Part shown: positions 8,386-17,344 of the stretch, piece after piece
Layout of the letters: every line of letters starts with the position of its first letter
Position numbering within the stretch: position 1 is the stretch's first letter
NCBI GenBank assembly: GCA_947504025.1
Contig: CANNFX010000001.1
Coordinates: forward strand, 1,153,501-1,217,500
Reading direction: 5' to 3'
From: an uncultured Sphingomonadaceae bacterium
Lineage (GTDB): Bacteria; Pseudomonadota; Alphaproteobacteria; Sphingomonadales; Sphingomonadaceae
Length of the DNA: 64,000 nucleotides
Notes under the pieces: generated by a model
Seen by the model: only the letters and a program-made list of their open reading frames with translations
The model's database searches: none
What the model was told of the DNA's origin: nothing
Translations under genes and position numbers: made by a program

Positions 8386-9741
8386 ATGCAACTCCTCCGC
8401 CATCTTATTGCCTTGATCGCTTTACTAGCGATCACAGTGCAGCCAGCTATAGCGCAATCGGTCCTGCGCGATGCCGAGACTGAGGCGTTGCTTGACGAAA
8501 TGGCCGCACCGCTGGTCGAGGCAGCCGGTCTGGTACCGGGCAATGTCGACATCGTCCTGATCAACGATCCCAGCATCAACGCCTTCGTAGCGGGCGGGCA
8601 AGTTGTCTATATTCATAGCGGGCTGATCAATGCTGCCGACAATGCCGACGAAGTTCAGGGTGTAATCGCCCATGAGCTCGGCCATATCACCGGCGGTCAT
8701 GTGATCCGTTATGGCGAAGGGTTCAGCAAATCGGCTAACATTTCAATCCTGTCGCTGATCCTCGCTGCCGGCGCAGCAGTTGCCGGAGCGCCGGAGGCAG
8801 CAGCCGGTGTTCTCGCCGCTGGTCAGCAAGCGGCCTTGGGTAAATTCCTCGCCTTCACTCGTGTACAGGAATCCTCCGCCGATGCGGCAGGCGCCGAATA
8901 TCTCTCCAAGGCCGGCATTTCCGGACGCGGTTCACTCGCATTCTTCAAGAAATTGCAAAATCAGGAATTCCGCTATGGCTACAGCCAAAACGACGAAGCG
9001 ACCTTTGGCCGAACTCACCCTCTTTCTGGCGATCGCATAGCCACATTGCGTGAAAGCTACATAATTGATCCGGCATGGGAAAAGCCCGTCGATCCTGAAA
9101 TTCAGCGCCGCTTCCTGCGGGTAAAGGCGAAACTCGCAGGCTTCCTGTCGCGCCCGGCTGATACGTTGCGGATCTATAATGACAGCATGACCGGCATACC
9201 AGCACGCTATGCCCGCGCCTATGCCCACCACAAGGATGCGCGGATCGATAAGGCTTTGAGCGAGGTCAACACTCTGCTCGCCGGTGCACCCGACGACCCT
9301 TACTTCCTCGAACTCAAGGGGCAGGTATTGCTCGAATCCGGAAGACCACAAGAAGCGTTGGAATCGCTGCGGCGGGCCACCGATCTAAGCGGTAGCAACT
9401 CGCTAATAGCTGGCATGTTCGGACACGCGCTGATTGCAACGGAAGATCCAGCCCACTTCCAAGAGGCTGAAAACGTCCTGAAAGCTGCGGTCTCACGCGA
9501 CCGGCAGAACCCATTCGCCTGGTTCCAACTTGGCCAGATATACGCGGCGCAAGGTGATATGCCACGTGCGAGGCTCGCCAGTGCAGAACAACAGATCATT
9601 CGGCGGCAATATGCCGAAGCGATGATGAGCGCTGGCTTTGCCGAGGCAGGCCTGCCTACGGGTTCGCCCGATTGGTTGCGTGCGCAGGATATCGGGCTGC
9701 AGGCCCGCTCCGAACTGGAACGCGACAAAAAACGCCGCTAG
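8386..9741 (+). CDS. M48 metalloprotease with TPR tail (BepA-like)
   Basis: A 451-residue periplasmic zinc protease. Residues 1-23 are a signal peptide (cleavage after AIA). The M48 core has HELGH at 96-100 and the third ligand E162 with D166 in QESSADAAG. From about residue 250 onward the sequence is built of TPR-like helical hairpins (for example residues 290-345 and 375-405). BepA/YfgC homologues degrade or help assemble outer membrane proteins and LptD, and the domain order here is the same. It opens a three-gene run with a DsbA-like protein and a second M48 protease. Confidence 0.9.
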   Translation: MQLLRHLIALIALLAITVQPAIAQSVLRDAETEALLDEMAAPLVEAAGLVPGNVDIVLINDPSINAFVAGGQVVYIHSGLINAADNADEVQGVIAHELGHITGGHVIRYGEGFSKSANISILSLILAAGAAVAGAPEAAAGVLAAGQQAALGKFLAFTRVQESSADAAGAEYLSKAGISGRGSLAFFKKLQNQEFRYGYSQNDEATFGRTHPLSGDRIATLRESYIIDPAWEKPVDPEIQRRFLRVKAKLAGFLSRPADTLRIYNDSMTGIPARYARAYAHHKDARIDKALSEVNTLLAGAPDDPYFLELKGQVLLESGRPQEALESLRRATDLSGSNSLIAGMFGHALIATEDPAHFQEAENVLKAAVSRDRQNPFAWFQLGQIYAAQGDMPRARLASAEQQIIRRQYAEAMMSAGFAEAGLPTGSPDWLRAQDIGLQARSELERDKKRR

Positions 9742-9780
9742 GCACCGGCCCAGCTGAAAAGCTGAATTGGAGAACGGGAT

Positions 9781-10500
9781 TTGACAGACAGCACTTCAAT
9801 TGGCGGAAAGACAATCGCTCTTACCGCCGTGATAGCATTGCTATTCGGGTTTGGCGGCGCCGCACTTTACAGTGCCACCGGCATGGGCGACGCGCATATC
9901 CGAGAATACATGCTCGAAAATCCTGAAATCCTGCCTGAAATGGCCGAGCGCTACCAGGCACGGGAGGCAGAGCAACGCCTTGCCAGCGCGGGCAGTCAAC
10001 TCGCTGAACCCTTCCCCGGTGCAGTGCTGGGCAACCCTCAGGGATCTGTGACGCTGATCGAGTTCAGTGACTATGCTTGCGGTTACTGCCGCAGCAGCGT
10101 TGCCGAGGTTGAAGCATTGGTCGCAGCCAACCCCGATCTAAAAGTCGTTATGCGCGAAATTCCGATCCTTGCCCCCGAAAGCGAGGCCGCAGCACGAATG
10201 GCCCTCGCAGCAGCGCAGCAAGGTAAATTCCCTGCATTCCACAAGGCTATGTTCGATGCTGGCCGGCCGAACGAACAAACAATACTCGCCGCGGCTGGCA
10301 CAGCGGATCTCGATATCGAGCAGGCGCGCACCTTCGCTGCATCGCAGGCCGCTGATGCGGAACTACAGCGCAATCTGACGCTCGCCTCACAGCTCGGCTT
10401 CGATGGCACGCCTAGCTGGATTGTTGGCGGTAAAGTTTTCCAGGGCGCCGTTGGCCGCGGCGTGCTGCAAGACGCACTGGACGCTGCAAAAGAATCGTAA
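9781..10500 (+). CDS. DsbA-family thioredoxin-fold protein, membrane anchored
   Basis: A 239-residue thiol-disulfide protein with an N-terminal anchor (residues 11-30), a charged helical linker (40-75), the redox motif C100-G-Y-C103, and the cis-proline loop T210-P211. This layout matches the DsbA/BdbD/ScsC-like proteins of alphaproteobacteria, which oxidise or isomerise disulfides in the periplasm. The start codon is TTG at 9781, supported by GGAG eight bases upstream; no in-frame ATG would preserve the anchor. Its stop shares a base with the ATG of the next M48 gene. Confidence 0.86.
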   Translation: MTDSTSIGGKTIALTAVIALLFGFGGAALYSATGMGDAHIREYMLENPEILPEMAERYQAREAEQRLASAGSQLAEPFPGAVLGNPQGSVTLIEFSDYACGYCRSSVAEVEALVAANPDLKVVMREIPILAPESEAAARMALAAAQQGKFPAFHKAMFDAGRPNEQTILAAAGTADLDIEQARTFAASQAADAELQRNLTLASQLGFDGTPSWIVGGKVFQGAVGRGVLQDALDAAKES

Positions 10501-11468
10501 TGCGTAGCTGGTCCGCGATCCTGGCGCTCGTCGTCCTAGCAACTGCCAGCCCGGCGTTTGCGGATAAGAAACTGGACGACGCCCGCGAGAAGCTCACGAA
10601 ACTGCAGCTGGCTGATGCCCGCCTACACACTATCGGCTGGAGGCTTGCCACTGCAAATGCCCCTTTTTGCGCCGATACACAGCCATCTATCGGCCTGCTA
10701 ATGCAAGACATGGCAGGCTTTAAGAAGTCGGGCCGGATGCGTGCAGCCGCCGGAATATCAGGCGATATAGCAGTGCAGGCCATTGCTCCGGGTTCGCCGG
10801 GCGAAAAGGCCGGGCTCCAACCCAATATGGAAATATACTCCGTCGGCGGGCTGGATGTTCGCAATCTACCGACCCCAGTGAAGGGCTATGAGCGGTTGCA
10901 ACAACTTACAAACCGCCTCGAACAAACGCTTTCAAAGGAACGTTCGGTCGGTTTGATCTGGAAAGAGCCGGAGTCCGCGGCGACTTCATCCGCTACAATT
11001 GACGGAGTTCCAGCCTGCACCGGCCGATTCGAGATGCTCACGAACAGCAAACGCGCCAGCGCCGACGGGCAACGCGTTCTGATCGGGACCGAATTTCCTG
11101 GACTGGCCTATCTCGACGAAGAATTTGCCGCCGCTGTGGCTCATGAATTTGCGCATAATCTACTCGGTCACAGAGCCATGCTCGATGCTAAACCGCGTCA
11201 GATATCCACTCGCATATCGGAACGCGAGGCTGACCGGCTGATACCATGGCTGCTTGCCAATGGCGGATATGACCCCGCCGCCGCTGTGCGTTTCATGCAG
11301 CGTTGGGGGCCAAAGCACGGCGGCGGAATATTCCGCGATCGGACTCACGACGGTTGGGACGAGCGGGTCGACAATATCTCTGCCGAACTGCCGCTGGTCG
11401 CCGCTTCAATCGAGAAGAATGGCGCGGCGGATTGGTCTAAAGACTTCCTACGCCACCGGAATCCTTAG
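10500..11468 (+). CDS. Periplasmic M48-type protease with PDZ domain
   Basis: A 322-residue exported protein: signal peptide 1-21 (cleavage after AFA), a conserved helical stretch, a PDZ-like segment at about 85-155 (IAPGSPGEKAGLQPN), and a zinc protease site HEFAH at 215-219 with a downstream EREAD (residues 241-245) that can supply the third ligand. The order PDZ before protease is unlike classical M48 proteins. It is translationally coupled by TAATG to the DsbA-like gene. Inference: with its neighbours it monitors or repairs disulfide-containing envelope proteins. It converges with the HD gene and overlaps it by 4 bp. Confidence 0.78.
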   Translation: MRSWSAILALVVLATASPAFADKKLDDAREKLTKLQLADARLHTIGWRLATANAPFCADTQPSIGLLMQDMAGFKKSGRMRAAAGISGDIAVQAIAPGSPGEKAGLQPNMEIYSVGGLDVRNLPTPVKGYERLQQLTNRLEQTLSKERSVGLIWKEPESAATSSATIDGVPACTGRFEMLTNSKRASADGQRVLIGTEFPGLAYLDEEFAAAVAHEFAHNLLGHRAMLDAKPRQISTRISEREADRLIPWLLANGGYDPAAAVRFMQRWGPKHGGGIFRDRTHDGWDERVDNISAELPLVAASIEKNGAADWSKDFLRHRNP

Positions 11469-12058
11469 GCGTCTTCTGCAACATACATCGAACTAAGCGG
11501 TTTCGCCATCACGCGGCGCAACATCGGTTCGAAGAATTCCAGAGACTCGCTTTCATAATTGGGATCAAAAGCTGCCTGATCGTATTTCTCGCAAAACTCG
11601 CGGCAGGCCTCAAAATGCGGGCTATCAGCAAACTGATCCCGCGTGTCACGATCCATGCCTAGGAAATGGAAGAAGTAGTAACCCTGAAACGCACCGTGAT
11701 GCTCGCATATCCAATGCTCTTCTTCGGTCACGAAGGGCTTCAGAATCGCAGCCGCGACTTCGGGGTGGTTATATGTCCCCAACGTATCACCAATGTCATG
11801 CAATAGCGCCATAACCACATAGCGTTCGCCGCGTCCGTCTCGGTGCGCACGCGTCGCGGTTTGCAGTGAGTGTTCGAGCCGGCATACCGGAAAACCGCCA
11901 AAATCGCCGTCGAGCAATTTGAGATGTGTCAGGACACGGTCTGGCAAGTCGGAAGCGAATTCCATGTAGTGCTTGCTGATGGTGGCCCAGTCTTCCGCAG
12001 TGCCCTCCTTCATCTCGCGGAACTTCGCCCTATTATTCACTTCTGCCCTACTAGCCAT
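11465..12058 (-). CDS. HD-domain protein
   Basis: A 197-residue protein with the HD metal-binding signature: H in RLEHSLQTA, the HDIGD doublet, and downstream His pair in ICEHHGAF. HD proteins hydrolyse phosphoesters; relatives include inositol-oxygenase-like and phosphonate-degrading enzymes, and the exact substrate is unknown. I place the start at 12058 (MASRAEV) because the longer frame, to 12190, would cross the divergent histidine kinase start. It shares the intergenic promoter region with that kinase. Confidence 0.75.
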   Translation of the reverse strand: MASRAEVNNRAKFREMKEGTAEDWATISKHYMEFASDLPDRVLTHLKLLDGDFGGFPVCRLEHSLQTATRAHRDGRGERYVVMALLHDIGDTLGTYNHPEVAAAILKPFVTEEEHWICEHHGAFQGYYFFHFLGMDRDTRDQFADSPHFEACREFCEKYDQAAFDPNYESESLEFFEPMLRRVMAKPLSSMYVAEDA

Positions 12059-12155
12059 CAAACCCCTCACTTCCTCACCAACGGTATCGCATAATTTGTT
12101 TCCACGCAAAACGGGTCTGACTTGGCCTGCCAGATCGGGTAGGATACAGCGCACT

Positions 12156-13388
12156 ATGGCCGTTTTGTCAGCTCTACCTTTTCGCCCCACGCCGTTCTTT
12201 CAGAACAAGAACCGCGCGTTCTGGGTGCTGCAATTTGCCGGCTGGGCTGGTTATTTCCTGCTGAGGACGGTGACTGCGCTGGCAAATCAACAGCCATTGT
12301 CCTTCGTCGTTGTGCTGTTGATAGGCGCGATAACCGGCTTTTCGATCAGTTTAATACTTTCCGTGGTTTATGAGCAGCTTATCAACCGGCGTCCGGTTGT
12401 AACCTGGACGATAACAGGCCTCGCCCTAGTAGTGGCTGTGAGCATTTACTCGTTTATCGAGGCATGGATACTCGGCCTCTATCTCCCAGCCAATGATGCG
12501 CCATTCCTGCAGCTCATGCTTGGCTTCTATTTCCTCCAGGCCACCCTGCTCGGCGGATGGTCGGCACTTTACTATGCCATTAATTTCTTCCTGCAGGTGG
12601 AAGAACAGAACGATCAGCTCCAACGCCTTGAAATGCAAGCTACGAGCGCGCAGCTGGCAATGTTGCGTTATCAGCTCAATCCACATTTCCTGTTCAACAC
12701 GCTCAATTCCATCAGCACGCTTGTTCTGTTGCAACAGACAGCCCCTGCCAATGCGATGCTTACGCGGCTGTCATCATTCCTGCGCCATACGCTGATTAAT
12801 GAACCCGGCGGCAAGGTGACGCTGGAAGAAGAAATCGAGACGCTGAAGCTCTATCTCGACATCGAACGGATGCGGTTCGAAGAACGGTTGCGGACCGAAT
12901 TCAGGATTGCACCGGAAACCATCGATGCCTGTTTACCTTCACTCTTGTTGCAGCCGCTTGTCGAAAACGCGATCAAATATGCGGTCAGCCCGCAAGAAGA
13001 GGGCGCACAAATCATCCTGTCGGCGCAACTCGTCGGACAGAGGCTGCGGATTGCCGTATCCGATACCGGCCCGGGATTGCCAAGTGCAGGCGAGAGGCCA
13101 ATCCTACCTGCAACGATGACAGGAGAAGGAAGGATGGAATCGACCGGCGTAGGCCTCGCAAATATTCGCGACAGGCTTGCGCAAGCATACGGCGAGGACC
13201 ATCTTTTCGAAATCCGCACTCCGCCTGATGGTGGCTTCACAGTGATCATCGAACTACCGTACGAAACAGCCGAAAACGACCAACCTGCCGTGTCCCCCCT
13301 TGCGGTAGAGCCAATTGCCCAGAAACAACTTGCTCCCTCATCCGCTATAGAGGTGGGGATTGGCAGACCATTGGGATCTGAAACATGA
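12156..13388 (+). CDS. LytS-type sensor histidine kinase
   Basis: A 410-residue membrane kinase of the His_kinase/LytS class. Four hydrophobic segments occupy about residues 20-150, followed by a short coiled coil and the phospho-acceptor motif RYQLNPHFLFNTLNSI, then the N box PLVENAIKYAV, G1 DTGPGLP and G2 GVGLANIRDRL of the ATPase. No extra sensory domain is visible, so the signal is probably sensed in or near the membrane. The ATG at 12156 is chosen because upstream codons lie over the divergent HD gene. ATGA overlap with the downstream response regulator shows they are a pair. Confidence 0.9.
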   Translation: MAVLSALPFRPTPFFQNKNRAFWVLQFAGWAGYFLLRTVTALANQQPLSFVVVLLIGAITGFSISLILSVVYEQLINRRPVVTWTITGLALVVAVSIYSFIEAWILGLYLPANDAPFLQLMLGFYFLQATLLGGWSALYYAINFFLQVEEQNDQLQRLEMQATSAQLAMLRYQLNPHFLFNTLNSISTLVLLQQTAPANAMLTRLSSFLRHTLINEPGGKVTLEEEIETLKLYLDIERMRFEERLRTEFRIAPETIDACLPSLLLQPLVENAIKYAVSPQEEGAQIILSAQLVGQRLRIAVSDTGPGLPSAGERPILPATMTGEGRMESTGVGLANIRDRLAQAYGEDHLFEIRTPPDGGFTVIIELPYETAENDQPAVSPLAVEPIAQKQLAPSSAIEVGIGRPLGSET

Positions 13389-14182
13389 CCATCCGCACAA
13401 TTATCGTCGACGACGAAAAACTCGCAATTCAAGGTCTGCAACTGAGGCTTGAACCTTTTGCCGATGTCGAAGTGATCGACACTTGCGCCAATGGGCGCGA
13501 AGCGATCCGCAAGATTAAGACCATGAAGCCTGATCTCGTATTTCTGGACATCCAGATGCCGGGTTTTGACGGCTTCAGTGTCGTCAAAGGTGTAATGGAG
13601 ATCGAACCACCCCTATTCGTCTTCGTCACAGCTTTTCAGGAACACGCCGTTCGCGCTTTTGAAGCAAATGCGATCAATTATTTGATGAAGCCCGTCGATG
13701 AAGACAAGCTGGCCGATACGCTCGAACGCGTCCGGGTTCGCCTGAAAGAGAAGACCTCTGCAGGCGAAGCCGAAAAACTCAAAGCCGTACTCGCCGAAGT
13801 GGCGCCCAATGCTGCTGAAGAATTTGCTGATGCGGAGGATGAAACCGGTGAACGTTTTGAAAAGCTAATCAACATCAAAGACCGCGGGCAGATTTTCCGG
13901 GTCGAGGTGGATTCGATCGAGCATATCGAGGCGGCCGGTGATTATATGTGCATCTATACCGGAGATAACTCATTGATTCTACGTGAAACAATGAAAGACC
14001 TCGAACGCCGCCTCGATCCGCGCAATTTCCAGCGCGTGCATCGTTCGACGATCGTGAACCTCAATCAGGTACGGCAAGTAAAGCCGCACACGAATGGCGA
14101 GTGCTTCCTGGTGCTCGATAGCGGCGCCGAGGTGAAGGTCAGCCGTTCCTATCGCGACGTGGTGGCCCGCTTCGTACATTGA
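13385..14182 (+). CDS. LytTR-family response regulator
   Basis: A 265-residue regulator: receiver domain (residues 1-120) with acidic pocket D9-D10 and phospho-acceptor D55 in FLDIQMPG, the conserved K in YLMKPVDE, an acidic linker (about 125-155), and a LytTR DNA-binding domain to the C-terminus. It overlaps its kinase gene by 4 bp. The target promoters are unknown; an autoregulatory site may lie in the HD/kinase divergent region. Confidence 0.92.
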   Translation: MTIRTIIVDDEKLAIQGLQLRLEPFADVEVIDTCANGREAIRKIKTMKPDLVFLDIQMPGFDGFSVVKGVMEIEPPLFVFVTAFQEHAVRAFEANAINYLMKPVDEDKLADTLERVRVRLKEKTSAGEAEKLKAVLAEVAPNAAEEFADAEDETGERFEKLINIKDRGQIFRVEVDSIEHIEAAGDYMCIYTGDNSLILRETMKDLERRLDPRNFQRVHRSTIVNLNQVRQVKPHTNGECFLVLDSGAEVKVSRSYRDVVARFVH

Positions 14183-14227
14183 TCAGTAACGCTTGAGACA
14201 ACGCATGAAACCAGTCACAAGCGTGCC

Positions 14228-15091
14228 ATGACCCAATTCTCTCTACCCGGCTTCGACCTCGAAAAATTCATCCGCGAAACCTACGCCGAAGATCTTGGCG
14301 AAGGGCTGCCGGGCGGCGGACATGATGTGACGTCCGAAAGTGTCATTCCCGCCGATGCACGCTTTGCTGGTGTGATGGACAGTCGTGACCCGATAGTTGT
14401 CGCGGGGCTTCCTATCGCAGTTGCGTTTTTTCTGGCGCTCGATCCCGAGATGGAGATCGACGTGTTAGTCGATGAAGGGCAAACTGTCCCAGCAGGCAGC
14501 GATTTGATGCGGCTTTCTGGCAATGCCCGCGCCATGCTCACGGCAGAACGAAGTGCACTCAACACTGTGCAACACCTCAGCGGTATCGCAACAATGACGC
14601 GCGAATATGTCGACGCAATCGGGGATGGAGGAGCGGTACTGCTTGATACCCGCAAGACCATACCTGGCCTGCGTTTTCTGGAAAAATACGCGACCCGCAT
14701 GGGCGGTGCACAAAACCACCGCATGGGATTGTGGGATGCAGCGATGATCAAGGACAATCACGTGCTGGTCGCCGGAGATGTTGGCGAGGCTGTGCGCCGC
14801 GCCCGGGACGCAGGAGTCGCGCGGATCATTTGCGAAGTTGACCTGATCGACCAGATCGAACCCGCACTTAGCGCCGGAGCAGATCACCTTCTGCTTGATA
14901 ATATGGAACCAGACACATTGCGCGAAGCGGTCGCTTTGGTGGCTGGCCGAGCCATTACCGAAGCATCTGGCGGTGTGAATTTGCAGACCATCGGCGCAAA
15001 GTCAGCCACGGGTGTGGACTATGTCTCAGTCGGTCGTCTTACGCAAAGCGCGCCCGCCGCCGATATAGGACTGGATTTCACTCCCCTCTGA
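14228..15091 (+). CDS. nadC: Nicotinate-nucleotide diphosphorylase (carboxylating)
   Basis: A 287-residue quinolinate phosphoribosyltransferase, which converts quinolinate and PRPP to nicotinate mononucleotide in de novo NAD synthesis. Length is standard. Catalytic residues are in LDTRKTIPGLR (K143 region), GGAQNHRMGL and MIKDNHVL, and the C-terminal phosphate-binding segment (EASGGVNLQTI) is intact. nadA and nadB are not in the window. It follows the LytTR regulator by 45 bp and may be read from its own promoter. Confidence 0.96.
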   Translation: MTQFSLPGFDLEKFIRETYAEDLGEGLPGGGHDVTSESVIPADARFAGVMDSRDPIVVAGLPIAVAFFLALDPEMEIDVLVDEGQTVPAGSDLMRLSGNARAMLTAERSALNTVQHLSGIATMTREYVDAIGDGGAVLLDTRKTIPGLRFLEKYATRMGGAQNHRMGLWDAAMIKDNHVLVAGDVGEAVRRARDAGVARIICEVDLIDQIEPALSAGADHLLLDNMEPDTLREAVALVAGRAITEASGGVNLQTIGAKSATGVDYVSVGRLTQSAPAADIGLDFTPL

Positions 15092-15151
15092 TATTGCACG
15101 CCTGCACTGACTAAGGCATTACATGCCCTCCAAACGGGAGGGACATCAACA

Positions 15152-15580
15152 ATGCGACCCAATTCCATCATCAAATTCGAACAATTGTTTTTTGTCGGCC
15201 TTGTGCTCGGCGCAATTGCCTTTTTCATGAATTTCGACGCGGCGTTGGCCGAAATACAGTCTGATCCCAACGTAACCGCGCTTGGAATGGGCAGCGGGGC
15301 ATTAATTGGAATGTACCTGTTCGGCCTGGCTATCAACCTTCTGCTATGGTTCTTCATCGCCCGCAAAGGTAGCGATATAGCGAAGTGGATTTACATCGTC
15401 TTTTTTGCGATCGGCCTAATTGGTCTGCCCGCTCTGTTTCTCGGCGGCTTCGATCTCACAAAGATACTCGGGCTGATCGGTTTCGCTATCCAAGCGTTCA
15501 TGATCTATTTGCTCTTCCAACCTGACGCCAAATCGTGGTTCTCCAAAGATGACCCGTCTGATCCGGAAGTGTTCAATTAA
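15152..15580 (+). CDS. Small four-helix membrane protein, unknown
   Basis: A 142-residue protein with four predicted membrane helices (about 9-28, 48-70, 78-99 and 105-121) and a short acidic cytoplasmic tail. I recognise no family or motif. Its 3' end overlaps the RNase T2 gene by 32 bp, so the two are probably cotranscribed. GGGAGGG lies 16-20 bases before the ATG. Confidence 0.7.
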   Translation: MRPNSIIKFEQLFFVGLVLGAIAFFMNFDAALAEIQSDPNVTALGMGSGALIGMYLFGLAINLLLWFFIARKGSDIAKWIYIVFFAIGLIGLPALFLGGFDLTKILGLIGFAIQAFMIYLLFQPDAKSWFSKDDPSDPEVFN

Positions 15581-16292
15581 GATACGCATAGGCGCGCTGA
15601 TCGGCGCGACGGGCTCTCTGGTATTTGGTGCCGCGCCAGTGTTGGCGCAGGCGTATCAATGCAGCGCGCCGTCCCGAATCAGCGTCCCGAACGTCAAGCA
15701 GGACGGTAAAACACGCCGCTTGCCCGCAAGCGGCTATACTTTGGCGCTCAGCTGGTCGCCTGACTTTTGCCGCGGACGCGAGGCAAGGCCTGCGATGAAG
15801 CGGCAATGTTCGGGAGATTATGGACGGTTTGGATTTGTGGTCCATGGGCTGTGGCCAGAAGGGCGCGGAGGCAGCTGGCCGCAATGGTGCAGCACGTCGC
15901 GCCGCCCCAGCCCCACTGAAATCCGCCGGCAAATGTGCATGAGCCCGTCAGCCTATTTGCTCGCCAAGCAATGGGCCAAGCACGGCAGTTGCATGACACG
16001 CCGTCCGGCCACCTATTTCAAGGCCACGCGCATTTTGTGGGATTCGCTGCGCCTGCCCAATATGGACAAGCTGTCCCGCGATAACGCCTTAAATGCGGGA
16101 ATCGTCCGGAAAACATTCATTCGTTCCAACCCCGCATGGAAGGCGGATCAGATCGGCATAAAGCTGGACCGGCGCGGTTGGTTCGAGGAATTACGGCTGT
16201 GCTACGGTAAAGACTTCATGCCCACACGCTGCAACAGGCGGCAACTCGGTCCGCGCGATTCAGTAAAAGTGAAGGTTTGGCGCGGGTTGTAG
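15549..16292 (+). CDS. RNase T2-family protein with altered catalytic motif
   Basis: A 247-residue exported protein of the RNase T2 family, whose members cleave RNA in the periplasm or outside. A signal peptide covers residues 1-33. CAS I is intact (FVVHGLWPEG, catalytic H99). CAS II reads QWAKHGSC (H145): the Glu normally four residues before this His is Gln141. Several Cys (74, 87, 114, 130, 148) can form the family disulfides. Either the enzyme uses another acid or it is impaired. It converges on tadA. Confidence 0.85.
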   Translation: MTRLIRKCSIKIRIGALIGATGSLVFGAAPVLAQAYQCSAPSRISVPNVKQDGKTRRLPASGYTLALSWSPDFCRGREARPAMKRQCSGDYGRFGFVVHGLWPEGRGGSWPQWCSTSRRPSPTEIRRQMCMSPSAYLLAKQWAKHGSCMTRRPATYFKATRILWDSLRLPNMDKLSRDNALNAGIVRKTFIRSNPAWKADQIGIKLDRRGWFEELRLCYGKDFMPTRCNRRQLGPRDSVKVKVWRGL

Positions 16293-16302
16293 TTATTGTC
16301 TG

Positions 16303-16315
16303 GTCCCTTCGGGAC
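16303..16315 (+). terminator. Small hairpin between convergent genes
   Basis: GTCCC-TTC-GGGAC forms a tight five-pair hairpin between the RNase T2 gene and tadA. There is no clear T-run on either strand, so only weak termination is suggested. Confidence 0.25.
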
Positions 16316-16352
16316 GCCTCAAACGCTGGGCGCCGTGACCAAGGGCCCACAA

Positions 16353-16808
16353 TTACCTTTTCGTCCGAAAAAAACCCCTGAGCAAATCCCCCGCCTCGCT
16401 CTCACCAATGCCGCCATAAACCTCGGGCCGGTGCAGACATTCGGGCTGATCGAACAGGCGTATACCGTTTTCGACTGCTCCGCCCTTGGGGTCGCTGGCG
16501 CCGTAATAAAGCCTGCCGATTCGCGCATGAGCAATTGCTCCAGCGCACATCGGGCAAGGTTCCAGCGTCACAAATAGATCGCATTCACCCAACCGCTCCC
16601 GGCCCAACGCCTTCGCCGCTCGCCGAATCGCCAGAATTTCAGCATGCGCAGTAGGGTCGAGCGAACGGCGCGGCTCATTATGTGCCTCGGCGATAATCAC
16701 GCCATCATGCACCACCACGGCCCCCACGGGCACCTCGCCAGCCTCTGCTCCGGCCTTCGCCAGTGCAAGCGCACGCGCCATCGGATCGGGAAGAGGCCAT
16801 TTCACCAT
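16353..16808 (-). CDS. tadA: tRNA-specific adenosine deaminase
   Basis: A 151-residue zinc deaminase that converts A34 of tRNA-Arg(ACG) to inosine. The zinc and proton-shuttle motif HAE (TAHAEIL) and the PCPMCAGAI motif are both present, as are the LFVTLEPCPMC and YGASDPKGGAVENG segments that separate TadA from cytidine deaminases. I start it at the ATG at 16808 (MVKWPLPDP); the longer frame to 16847 adds 13 residues without support. Confidence 0.93.
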   Translation of the reverse strand: MVKWPLPDPMARALALAKAGAEAGEVPVGAVVVHDGVIIAEAHNEPRRSLDPTAHAEILAIRRAAKALGRERLGECDLFVTLEPCPMCAGAIAHARIGRLYYGASDPKGGAVENGIRLFDQPECLHRPEVYGGIGESEAGDLLRGFFRTKR

Positions 16809-16961
16809 TGCGAGATGTGCGCTAAGGCATCCCAGCAGCTGCTGCAATCTGGCAGTTTCAGGCGCGCAATTGCTTGACGATTCGCAATGCGGGGGTTAAG
16901 CGCGCGCCTTTCCGAGACAACACGGGCTTTCGGGCCCCCATCAATTCGAACGAGATTTATC

Positions 16962-17264
16962 ATGTCGCGCATCTGCGAACTCACCGGCAAGGGCCGTTTG
17001 ACTGGCAACAACGTCAGCCACGCTAACAACAAAACCAAGCGTGTTTTCCTGCCTAACCTGCAGCGCGTTACGCTGATGAGCGAAAAGCTGGATCGCAGCT
17101 TCAAGTTCCGCGTTTCGACCCATGGTCTGCGTTCAGTTGAACATGTTGGCGGCCTCGACAATTGGCTGCTGAAGACCAAGGCTGACAAACTCAGCACCGG
17201 CGCACAGAAGGTCAAGCGCGAGCTAACCAAGGCTGTTGCCGCTGAAACCACCGCGGCTGCCTGA
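16962..17264 (+). CDS. rpmB: 50S ribosomal protein L28
   Basis: A 100-residue L28. The N-terminus [11 protein letters not shown] and the block [12 protein letters not shown] are diagnostic, and the C-terminus carries the Ala/Thr-rich tail found in alphaproteobacterial L28. The ATG at 16962 is chosen because the family begins there; upstream in-frame codons are not conserved-looking. It is monocistronic and followed by a strong intrinsic terminator. Confidence 0.97.
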   Translation: MSRICELTGKGRLTGNNVSHANNKTKRVFLPNLQRVTLMSEKLDRSFKFRVSTHGLRSVEHVGGLDNWLLKTKADKLSTGAQKVKRELTKAVAAETTAAA

Positions 17265-17311
17265 AGCAGTTGCTCCCTTCACAGGGTAGCTTCAAACACT
17301 GAATTCAAAAG

Positions 17312-17337
17312 GCGCGCGGGTTTCTCGCGCGCTTTTT
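17312..17337 (+). terminator. Intrinsic terminator of rpmB
   Basis: A perfect 7-bp stem GCGCGCG (17312-17318) / CGCGCGC (17326-17332) with a 7-nt loop, followed directly by TTTTT. It lies 48 bp after the rpmB stop. Confidence 0.9.
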
Positions 17338-17344
17338 CATGCGT

